Virus record (IMG/VR): IMGVR_UViG_3300049846_000613 | Coordinates: 1-23,889 of that record | Origin: a virus | Length of the DNA stretch: 23,889 nt | Direction: 5' to 3' (one strand) | Shown here: in pieces, positions 1-5,654 of the stretch | How the letters are laid out: every line of letters starts with the position of its first letter | Numbering within the stretch: position 1 is the stretch's first letter | Translations under genes and position numbers: made by a program | Notes under the pieces: model-generated | Seen by the model: only the letters and a program-made list of their open reading frames with translations | What the model was told of the DNA's origin: nothing | Databases searched by the model: none

Positions 1-11
1 CGTTTTCACTC

Positions 12-39
12 GGCCTCCGGCGCAATCCGGGGGCTTTTT
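12..39 (+). terminator. Rho-independent terminator for a convergent plus-strand unit
   Basis: An 8-bp stem (GCCTCCGG at 13-20 pairing with CCGGGGGC at 27-34, one T-G pair) encloses the loop CGCAAT and is followed at once by five Ts at 35-39. The T-run lies on the plus strand, so the signal would stop transcription arriving from the left edge. The minus-strand reading of the same hairpin has no T-run after it. It implies a plus-strand gene just outside the window that converges on the late operon. Confidence 0.7.
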
Positions 40-48
40 CATGTAAAC

Positions 49-86
49 AAAAAACCGGCCACCCGCCCCGGAGGGCAGGCAGCCGG
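49..86 (-). terminator. Rho-independent terminator ending the late operon
   Basis: Read on the minus strand, CCGGCTGCCTGCCC (86-73) pairs along its whole length with GGGCGGGTGGCCGG (68-55), counting G-U pairs. The tetraloop is TCCG and six Ts follow at 54-49. The 14-bp GC-rich stem plus T-run is a textbook intrinsic terminator. It lies 24 nt after the stop codon of the HU-like gene, the last gene of the minus-strand block. Confidence 0.88.
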
Positions 87-110
87 CAAGGTGAGAAACA
101 GGCCGGGCTG

Positions 111-422
111 TTAATAGGTCTCTTTGTCAGTCCACTTTGCCACCGCCTGCGCCAGGGTCGGCCATGCGTGGAAAACGATTTCCTGCCGTTCGGGTGTATT
201 CCAGTCTTTACCGTCGGGTGTGCGCCCGTGGCGGGCGTGGCGGTGTTCGAGCCTGAACGTTCCAAGCCCGTGTACCTCCACACGGCCCCCGAAGTCGGGG
301 ATAGAGAGCGCCCCGGCCAGGATCTCCGGCAGGGCTGTGAGCATTTTCAAAACGTCGCCCTGGTCAAGCCCTGTTTTTTCGGCGATGTTGTATGCAAGGT
401 TCCTCCGATCAAATTCTTCCAT
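111..422 (-). CDS. HU/IHF-like DNA-binding protein
   Basis: This 103-residue protein is about the length of HU and IHF subunits (90-100 residues). The N-terminal half is helical (RRNLAYNIAEKTGLDQGDVLKML), as in the HU dimerisation core. The second half carries the diagnostic strand HGLGTFRLEHRHARHGRTP (51-69), which matches the HU pattern G-x-GTF-x-(9)-GRNP. The usual RNP at the tip of the DNA-binding arm is replaced by RTPDGKDW. It is the last gene of the operon, 3 nt after the holin-like gene and just before the terminator. HU/IHF proteins bend DNA non-specifically or at set sites. In a phage this could serve genome condensation, packaging or recombination, but the role here is inference. 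The family call is firm and the specific function is not. Confidence 0.8.
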   Translation of the reverse strand: MEEFDRRNLAYNIAEKTGLDQGDVLKMLTALPEILAGALSIPDFGGRVEVHGLGTFRLEHRHARHGRTPDGKDWNTPERQEIVFHAWPTLAQAVAKWTDKETY

Positions 423-425
423 GAT

Positions 426-731
426 TCAGGCCGTTTTTGTGACTGATTGCGGAATTAGTTTAGTGGTGCCCCACACCCGGAATAGGCCGATGAGGATGCC
501 CACAATTGCGCTGAGCAGTGAAAAGATGCTCTCACCGTTTTGAAGCCGGGTGATAATGTCGGCCACCTGCGGGTAGGCCGCCTGGATGGCTGCCAGTTGT
601 TCGGGCGTGACCTTGGGGGTTAGCCATCCGAAGGCCAGGTTGGTGCCGGCCACCAGAACGATTGTGAGGGCAAGCAGTACGATTTTGGATTCGTACCACT
701 TTTTAGTGGGTACTGTGGTAGGTTGTGCCAT
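426..731 (-). CDS. Small two-helix membrane protein, candidate holin
   Basis: This 101-residue protein has two hydrophobic segments, about 16-37 (KIVLLALTIVLVAGTNLAF) and 69-87 (IFSLLSAIVGILIGLFRVW), joined by a polar stretch rich in Gln and Ala. A short charged N-terminus (KKWYESK) precedes the first segment. Small size, two transmembrane helices and a place in the terminal cassette after the tail fibre fit a class II-like holin, which forms the membrane lesion that starts lysis. I recognise no specific holin family, so the role rests on topology and position. It begins 1 nt after the spanin-like gene stops and ends 3 nt before the HU-like start, so the three are probably co-translated. It could also be a structural or superinfection membrane protein. 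Confidence 0.5.
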   Translation of the reverse strand: MAQPTTVPTKKWYESKIVLLALTIVLVAGTNLAFGWLTPKVTPEQLAAIQAAYPQVADIITRLQNGESIFSLLSAIVGILIGLFRVWGTTKLIPQSVTKTA

Positions 732-732
732 G

Positions 733-1056
733 TTACTTTGCTTTTATGCGTTCAACAATAACTTTAAGTTCCGCCACCTGGATTGCCAGGATGCGGTTTT
801 CATTTTGACAGTTTATGAAATCGCGGCGGGCTTCATTCAGGGCCGATGAGTATTCCACGCGGGATTCGTGTAACTCCTGTTTGATTTCGTGGTAGCGATG
901 TTCGTGGTACAGGTGCAGGTAATACATACCATACGATTGCCCGACGATCACGCAGGCCATAATGAATAGGGCCGTGCCGTTTTTGATGAGCCGCCCCAGG
1001 CCGTCCCCCAGGGCCTTATATATAGCCTCGATCATTGCGTCTCTTTGATTTTTCAT
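733..1056 (-). CDS. Membrane-anchored coiled-coil protein, spanin-like (Rz-like)
   Basis: This 107-residue protein has a short N-terminal amphipathic region, one transmembrane segment at about 28-48 (TALFIMACVIVGQSYGMYYL) and then a charged helical tail (HEHRYHEIKQELHESRVE, later RILAIQVAELKVIVERIKAK) likely to form a coiled coil. That layout is typical of an inner-membrane spanin subunit (Rz), which links the inner and outer membranes in the final step of lysis of Gram-negative hosts. No outer-membrane lipoprotein partner (Rz1) with a clear lipobox is visible nearby or embedded in it, so the assignment is by architecture only. A large inverted repeat at 1059-1096 lies 2 nt upstream of the start codon and may control translation. 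Starting at the second methionine (position 1035) would shorten the N-terminus without touching the membrane segment. Confidence 0.45.
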   Translation of the reverse strand: MKNQRDAMIEAIYKALGDGLGRLIKNGTALFIMACVIVGQSYGMYYLHLYHEHRYHEIKQELHESRVEYSSALNEARRDFINCQNENRILAIQVAELKVIVERIKAK

Positions 1057-1058
1057 CT

Positions 1059-1096
1059 CGGCACATTTTTACATAAAACGGTGTAAAAACGTGCCG
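1059..1096 (-). repeat. 15-bp inverted repeat (RNA hairpin) upstream of the spanin-like gene
   Basis: On the minus strand CGGCACGTTTTTACA (1096-1082) is followed by an 8-nt loop (CCGTTTTA) and then TGTAAAAATGTGCCG (1073-1059). All 15 positions pair in minus-strand RNA, one of them as G-U. That pair would be an A-C mismatch in plus-strand RNA, which favours a function in the minus-strand transcript. It fills most of the 47-nt gap between two genes and ends 2 nt before an ATG. No T-run follows the stem, so it does not look like a terminator. It may hide the translation start, mark an RNA processing site or be a protein-binding site. Confidence 0.75.
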
Positions 1097-1103
1097 GAAT
1101 GTG

Positions 1104-1301
1104 TTATTTTTTTGAAGATTCGGCGGGCTTGCGTTCGCTTTCTTGTACCACTTCCGTGGTATTCTCTGCCTGTTCGTTGAGGATTTTTTGCGCCGCCTCC
1201 ACGGCCTGGGCCACGGGGGAAAACTCGTTGAAATCTACCAGCCCGGCCCGGCGGGCGCGGTCGGCGAGGACAAGCAGTGTTTGAAGGTGAATTTTTTGCA
1301 T
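1104..1301 (-). CDS. Small soluble protein of unknown function
   Basis: This is a 65-residue reading frame starting at ATG 1301 (MQKIHLQTLLVLADRARRAG). The open frame runs further upstream to 1490, but that extension lies inside the preceding gene in another frame. The start at 1301 sits 11 nt after that gene stops, preceded by the A-rich leader AACAGGCAAAAAC. The N-terminal 45 residues look helical and alanine-rich, and the C-terminal 20 are polar and charged (ENTTEVVQESERKPAESSKK), probably disordered. There is no signal peptide, membrane segment or known motif. It lies between the secreted protein and the spanin-like gene in the lysis-like cassette. I do not recognise it. Confidence 0.6.
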   Translation of the reverse strand: MQKIHLQTLLVLADRARRAGLVDFNEFSPVAQAVEAAQKILNEQAENTTEVVQESERKPAESSKK

Positions 1302-1312
1302 GTTTTTGCCTG

Positions 1313-1837
1313 TTAAAATGTTATTGAATAGATTGAGTGAAATCCGGTTGCAAATGCCGCGTAACTGATGCCGGCGTCGGCTATGTAGTGCCACCACGGG
1401 CGCTTTTGCCCTATCGTCAGCGTCACCCCGGCGGCAAACAAGGTGCCCCGGTGTACGGTTCCGAACAGGTGCTTGGCGTCCGTTGTCCACGCCAGGAAGG
1501 TCGTGGAGCCAAGGAATGCTTCGCCCTGCGCTGGGTCTCCCGCCCTGTACTTGTTTGTCCAGGAAACGGAGTTATCCCAAAACCGCCGGTTCCAGGTGTC
1601 CGGGTAGCGACTTGGGTGGTGGACGGATGTTTCATGGAACCCCCACGCCATGCCGGACGCAAAGGACAGGGCGGCGGGGATCACGGCGTTTTTCCAATTG
1701 TACTTGACCGCCTTGGCCGGGGGCAAGTTCAGTCTCGGCGTGTCCGTCGTGATAGCATCATTTTCGATCTTCTGTGCAGATAGGCTGCACAGGGCAAGCA
1801 TTACCAAGCCGCTTGCCAGGTGGTACCGTCGTAACAT
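1313..1837 (-). CDS. Secreted or membrane-associated protein of unknown function
   Basis: This 174-residue protein begins with an apparent signal peptide (MLRRYHLASGLVMLALCSLSAQ: two arginines, a hydrophobic core and a likely SPase I site in SLSAQ). The mature part is rich in Trp, His and aromatic residues, with weakly hydrophobic stretches (NAVIPAALSFASGMAWGF, LFAAGVTLTIG, YIADAGISYAAFATGF). A spacing of HET, DAKHLF and WWHYIAD elements may be conserved in the family, but I see no catalytic signature of a lysozyme, amidase or peptidase. The start at 1837 overlaps the fibre gene by 37 nt. A second ATG at 1801 forms a TAATG junction with the fibre stop but would remove the positively charged part of the signal. 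Its position suggests a role in lysis or the cell envelope. This is inference, and I do not recognise the family with confidence. Confidence 0.65.
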   Translation of the reverse strand: MLRRYHLASGLVMLALCSLSAQKIENDAITTDTPRLNLPPAKAVKYNWKNAVIPAALSFASGMAWGFHETSVHHPSRYPDTWNRRFWDNSVSWTNKYRAGDPAQGEAFLGSTTFLAWTTDAKHLFGTVHRGTLFAAGVTLTIGQKRPWWHYIADAGISYAAFATGFHSIYSITF

Positions 1838-4800
1838 TCCAGTTTCGTTGTTGTGGTGTTGAAGATTGTTAGGCCTGCCGGAGGCGAGGTGATCGCATCC
1901 CGCTGCGTGGTTGTCATGCGGGGCAGTAGTACACCCTGCGTGGTTGATGTAAATTCGACTATCGCCTTTGCGTTCGGCGCAGACGTAGAGCCGAAGTTAG
2001 TAGCGCCTACAAAGTTGTTTGTCGTGCTGCTTCCTGATTGATATATTCCTTTTGCGCTTGCGCTGTTTGCCGCGATGTCAATAGCATAATAAGTGCCACC
2101 TACAGAGGTTAGCGTTGGTGCGATTTCAATGCCCCAAGTGTTGCCAGTGTGCCCGCCCGTTTGGTTTATGGTGCCCTGTATAGATGCTTGTTTGAAAGTA
2201 TTTGTACCTCCTGCCGATGGGGCAAAAGAATCGGCCCACTTCGTTGATACTCGGTTTGTTGTAGTTGAGGTAAACGAAGTCGTTCCAAATGTTGTTGAAT
2301 TGCTAACAAATGATGATCCAATTGAAACGCTCCCAGACGTTACAATGGTAACGTTCCCAGATTGCCCGCCGATTGTAACCGTTTGTGCGCTATTCCCTAA
2401 CGTAAACGCGTTTGCCGTTGTAATTCCTGTATTTTGAAATAATGTACTCCCGCCTCCAATCTTCAAAGAAGACGGACTCCCGCCCACAATGCGCAAATGC
2501 TCGGAGGCTGCCGCCGCACTTACCGGCAAATAAAACACCATGTCGCTCGTCCGCGTCGCATGTGTCGCCGTTGTCCACAAGGCCGATATACGCCCCATTT
2601 CCTGGTTGTCCGTCGTTGATGATTCCCCGTAGAACGACAAGGCGGGCCCGAACCCCGCCGCCGCCGTGCCGGTGCTATTCGATTGCAGGATAAGCACGTC
2701 CTGCGTAGCGTTCGTGTTAGCCGTGACGTTCGTCACCGTCACTTGTCCCCCCGTGGACGCTGCCCCGGTGATTGACAGGCGCGTAACGTTGTTTGTTTCC
2801 AGGTTCAGCGCGTTGGCGTCATTTGTGCCGATGGTGACGGCTGCTCCGGTGGTGTTACCGCCGTTGATAATGTCCCCGCTCCCGGCAGATATTGCAGTCC
2901 AGGTTCCGTCCGCCTTCAGGTACTTGTTTGCCGCCGCGTCACCGGCTGCGGGGGCGGGTACAAGGCCTTTTGTTCCCCCGCTGCCGCTATCGCCAACCAT
3001 CGCATTTAGGATAGCCGTGGCCGTGGTGGCGCTCAGGACTTCGGGCACACCCGTGCTGGCAGAGTTTCGCCCAATGAATGACGCCGTAGCCATGTCGGCC
3101 ATTTTCGCCAGGGTCACGGCGCTGTTAGCAATAGTGGCCGCAAATGAACCCGTACCGCTGCCGGTAACGTCACCTGTTAGCGTGATAGTCTGGTCGCCGG
3201 TATTTGTTCCGCTGTGCGTACCGCCCCCTAGCGTAGTGCTACTGTTGATCGTAAGCGTACGGTCGGCATCCCCTGTTGTGATCGTTAATGTACGGTCTGC
3301 TGTCAGGTCACTCCCCGGCGACACGATTAGTCCGTGGCTGGCGTTCGTGTCTTTCAGTTTTAGCCCGGCATTGTTTAGGTATACCGACGTAAGGTCAGTG
3401 TTTGCCCCGCTGGCAGCCGCGCCCAGGGTGCCCCGTGCTGTCGAGGCGTCGGCATCATCGACGAGGGAAAGGCCGAAATCAGTGATCGTTTTGGCGACCA
3501 GAGCACCCGTACTGGCTTTGGCCGGGAAGGTATTAGCTGCGAATGTCGTTTGGGTGAACGCATCCGCACCCGTGCCGATGCTCAAAGAATCGGCGGCAAT
3601 GGTCAGGCCCGCCAGGGCGGTGAGCGTGGCATCTTTCGGCTGTAATCCGCTCAGGTCTTGGTCGCCCGTGTTGGTGCCCGTTATCGAGGCGTTGCCGGTA
3701 AGGGTAAGCGTTCGGTCGGCGTCGCCCGTCGTAATCGTAAGTGTTTTGTTGGCAGTAAGGTCGCTGCCAGGCGTGATTGTCAGCGTGTGCGAGGCGTTGG
3801 TATCCTTAATCTTAAGGCCGGTGTTGGGAAAAGTAAGCCCTGTTGTAAGCGTGTCGCCGTCATTGAGCGTCCCCCCGCCAGCCGGGGTAGCCCAAGTGCC
3901 ATCGCCACGCCAAAACGTCGATGAGGTGGCACCCGTCCCGCTGCCAAGGTTTGCTACCGGCAAATTCCCGGTAATATCAGTTGCCAAATCAATCGCCCCT
4001 CGCGTGATCTGCTGCCCGGATATTGTAATGTAATCTAACGTTCCCGCAAGCGTTACCGGGGTGCTGTTGTCCGTGCCCGCCGCATCTACGCCTAAGGTAG
4101 TGCGGGCCGTAGCAGCGTTAGCATCGTCGAGTAGTGAACGCGCAAAGCTTGTTAGATCAGTAGTTGCCGCCGTGCCTGATCCTGTAAAGTACGGCACCTT
4201 ATCTGCTGCCGATGTCAGCCCGGCTAGGGCTGTAAGTTCAGCATCCAACGGCTGTTTTCCGCTTAATGCACTATTAAGGTCGGTTTGGTCGGAAAGTGTG
4301 CCCGTGATACTGCCCCATATTCCACCACCTCCGCCCCCGCCGCCACTGGCGGCAATGGTCACGTCCACGCGGTCGCTGCCGCTATTGTCGGATACCGTGA
4401 GCGTAACGTTGCTCCCCTCGATCAGGTTAACCTGTTTGCGGGTTCCGACCGTGGTGCCTGCCTTGCTGACCACGATCTTTTGCGTGCTGATATTATCCTC
4501 CACGGCGTCCACCTTGCCGTCGTCGTCGGCGTCGTACTGCGCCTTGGTCATATCGCCCGTGCCGGCTACCGTTGTCCAGGCTACGTCGTAATCGGTTCCC
4601 GACGCCTTGGCCAGCACCTTGCCCGTGGTGCCGCCCGACGGGATCAGGCGGGAGGATGACACGGAGGCCGGCACAATGCTCAGGGTAACGGTATTGCCGT
4701 CGAGGGCAACCGTGACGGTATCGCCGCTGTAATTGTATTGCCCATCTTCGCTGACCGTGAACGCCCCATCCAGGACGGGCCAGACGCTGCCGCCGGATAG

Positions 4801-5085
4801 GGTAATGATTAGTTCGTAGTAATACTCCTGCGTCGCCAAGGCCACGATCTGCGCGTTAGTTATTGCCAGGTCAATAGTACCCGCCGCGCCGTTGATCGTT
4901 AGCCCTGACCCGCTAGACAGCGCAAGGGCCGACGTTCCGTTTTTCTCGTAGATTGTGAATGCCGCACTTGCCCCGGTAAGCGTGTACGGGCTGCCGCTCG
5001 ACGTGAACGCGAATTGCAGGGAAAAATCCCCCTTATAATATGCGGCTATCGGGAAATTTCCGGGCCGCCCGTCAAAGTTTGCCAT
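1801..5085 (-). CDS. Repetitive tail fibre protein
   Basis: This 1094-residue protein is rich in Thr, Ser, Gly and Ala and very poor in Cys. Residues 1-150 form a beta-rich attachment domain resembling the BppU baseplate N-terminal domain (PIAAYYKGDFSLQFAF, then TIYEKNG and YYYELIITL). At 185-196 lies a canonical EF-hand-type loop, DADDDGKVDAVE. Residues 248-255 are eight consecutive glycines, a likely hinge. The shaft at about 280-735 contains repeated modules: LTALAGLT at two sites, LLDDANAATARTTLG or LVDDADASTARGTLG, and two copies of an LK-x-KDTNASH...TGDADRTLT...TNTGDQ unit at 424-476 and 575-632. Residues 738-1094 are homologous to part of the upstream hub protein. The end, GVLLPRMTTTQRDAI to YDGTTWQ, is a fibre-tip type common in Bacteroidota phages. 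It probably forms a trimeric receptor-binding fibre. I see no chaperone or autocleaving domain. Confidence 0.85.
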   Translation of the reverse strand: MANFDGRPGNFPIAAYYKGDFSLQFAFTSSGSPYTLTGASAAFTIYEKNGTSALALSSGSGLTINGAAGTIDLAITNAQIVALATQEYYYELIITLSGGSVWPVLDGAFTVSEDGQYNYSGDTVTVALDGNTVTLSIVPASVSSSRLIPSGGTTGKVLAKASGTDYDVAWTTVAGTGDMTKAQYDADDDGKVDAVEDNISTQKIVVSKAGTTVGTRKQVNLIEGSNVTLTVSDNSGSDRVDVTIAASGGGGGGGGIWGSITGTLSDQTDLNSALSGKQPLDAELTALAGLTSAADKVPYFTGSGTAATTDLTSFARSLLDDANAATARTTLGVDAAGTDNSTPVTLAGTLDYITISGQQITRGAIDLATDITGNLPVANLGSGTGATSSTFWRGDGTWATPAGGGTLNDGDTLTTGLTFPNTGLKIKDTNASHTLTITPGSDLTANKTLTITTGDADRTLTLTGNASITGTNTGDQDLSGLQPKDATLTALAGLTIAADSLSIGTGADAFTQTTFAANTFPAKASTGALVAKTITDFGLSLVDDADASTARGTLGAAASGANTDLTSVYLNNAGLKLKDTNASHGLIVSPGSDLTADRTLTITTGDADRTLTINSSTTLGGGTHSGTNTGDQTITLTGDVTGSGTGSFAATIANSAVTLAKMADMATASFIGRNSASTGVPEVLSATTATAILNAMVGDSGSGGTKGLVPAPAAGDAAANKYLKADGTWTAISAGSGDIINGGNTTGAAVTIGTNDANALNLETNNVTRLSITGAASTGGQVTVTNVTANTNATQDVLILQSNSTGTAAAGFGPALSFYGESSTTDNQEMGRISALWTTATHATRTSDMVFYLPVSAAAASEHLRIVGGSPSSLKIGGGSTLFQNTGITTANAFTLGNSAQTVTIGGQSGNVTIVTSGSVSIGSSFVSNSTTFGTTSFTSTTTNRVSTKWADSFAPSAGGTNTFKQASIQGTINQTGGHTGNTWGIEIAPTLTSVGGTYYAIDIAANSASAKGIYQSGSSTTNNFVGATNFGSTSAPNAKAIVEFTSTTQGVLLPRMTTTQRDAITSPPAGLTIFNTTTTKLECYDGTTWQAAW
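1804..2874 (-). repeat. Domain duplicated in the hub protein gene (copy in tail fibre)
   Basis: This stretch encodes fibre residues 738-1094, from DIINGGNTTGAAVTIGTNDA to the C-terminus. It is the partner of the block at 6777-7817 in the hub gene. The two copies are of similar length (357 and 347 residues) and collinear. In the fibre this block forms the C-terminal tip. In the hub protein another 370 residues follow it. Confidence 0.85.
3190..3363 (-). repeat. Fibre shaft repeat, copy 2
   Basis: This stretch encodes fibre residues 575-632. It starts LKLKDTNASHG, continues PGSDLTADRTLTITTGDADR and ends TNTGDQ. It aligns with the copy at 3658-3816 and has a short insertion (GGGTHSG) before the end. 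The repeat is also visible in the DNA, though silent changes show it is not recent. Such modules usually build the beta-structured shaft of trimeric fibres. Confidence 0.75.
3658..3816 (-). repeat. Fibre shaft repeat, copy 1
   Basis: This stretch encodes fibre residues 424-476. It starts LKIKDTNASHT, continues PGSDLTANKTLTITTGDADR and ends TNTGDQ. It pairs with copy 2 at 3190-3363. Each copy lies in the same larger context of LTALAGLT and DDA(N/D)A(A/S)TAR modules, so the duplicated block is probably longer than this core. Confidence 0.75.
4498..4533 (-). other. EF-hand-type calcium-binding loop in the tail fibre
   Basis: Fibre residues 185-196 read DADDDGKVDAVE. This fits every position of the 12-residue EF-hand/dockerin-type loop: Asp at 1, 3, 5 and 9, Gly at 6, a hydrophobic residue at 8 and Glu at 12. 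It sits between the attachment domain and the repeat shaft. Calcium-dependent fibre folding or adsorption is plausible but not shown by the sequence. Confidence 0.6.
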
Positions 5086-5087
5086 GA

Positions 5088-5651
5088 TCAGGGCTTTTTA
5101 ATGGTTGCTACCCGGTTGGGCAGGGAATAGAATTTTGTGCCGCTCTCGCTGATGAAAAACTCGGTATCAATTGCTGCCGCGCCGAAATTCATCAGTCGCA
5201 AGATGCCGCCGTAGTAGAAGGCATTTTTTGCCCCTGTGCCGTTGATGTTGTACCGTAGTTGATTCTGCGCCGTCACGGTGAACACCAGAGGCACAAACAC
5301 CCCATCGCCGGGGTCAATCGTCCAACCAGGCTTCAGGAAATCATTTTGCACCCGTGCGAGTAGCGCTTTTATGGGGCTGACACCGCTCAGGGTAGTTATA
5401 TTGGTATCGTCGGTGTTCATCTCGACAATTTGCCGCTTTGTACGATCAACGCTGCGGCTATCGGACGCCAGGCGGGTGCTATTTGCGATGAAAACATCGG
5501 CGTAGTGATTAGCAAGGTCAGTCGCCGTGCCGATCTTCCGCTTTGTGACGTCCTGCGTCTCATCGTCGTAGGTAATCGTCTGTGTTTCAAAATAGGTTAC
5601 GCCGTCCTGGCCCAGGGAAAAAGTGCGCGTGATTGATAGTATTTCTGCCAT
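5088..5651 (-). CDS. Tail-tip associated protein of unknown function
   Basis: This 187-residue protein is encoded between the hub-fibre fusion and the separate fibre, with gaps of only 3 and 2 nt, so it is almost certainly a virion or tail-assembly component. It starts MAEILSITRTFSLGQDGVTYFETQ. Short alternating hydrophobic and polar runs (FVPLVFTVTAQNQLRYNI, AFYYGGILRLMNFG, FFISESGTKFYSLP) suggest mostly beta structure. A helical stretch around residues 44-60 (DLANHYADVFIANSTRLA) may mediate assembly. There is no signal peptide, transmembrane segment or catalytic motif. It could be an adaptor that holds the downstream fibre on the hub, but this rests on gene order alone. I do not recognise a family. 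Confidence 0.7.
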   Translation of the reverse strand: MAEILSITRTFSLGQDGVTYFETQTITYDDETQDVTKRKIGTATDLANHYADVFIANSTRLASDSRSVDRTKRQIVEMNTDDTNITTLSGVSPIKALLARVQNDFLKPGWTIDPGDGVFVPLVFTVTAQNQLRYNINGTGAKNAFYYGGILRLMNFGAAAIDTEFFISESGTKFYSLPNRVATIKKP

Positions 5652-5654
5652 GTT

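Noticed and set aside
1104-1490. 128-residue version of the small protein before the hairpin
   Set aside because: The first 63 residues lie inside the secreted protein gene in another frame and are Arg-rich and low in structure. The ATG at 1301 just after that gene's stop is the better start.
2666-4033. Plus-strand open frame of 455 codons opposite the tail fibre gene
   Set aside because: It is antisense to a well-supported fibre with repeats. Its Val/Pro/Ala/Ser-rich translation is what the reverse of Gly/Thr/Asp-rich GC-biased codons gives, and no family motif appears.
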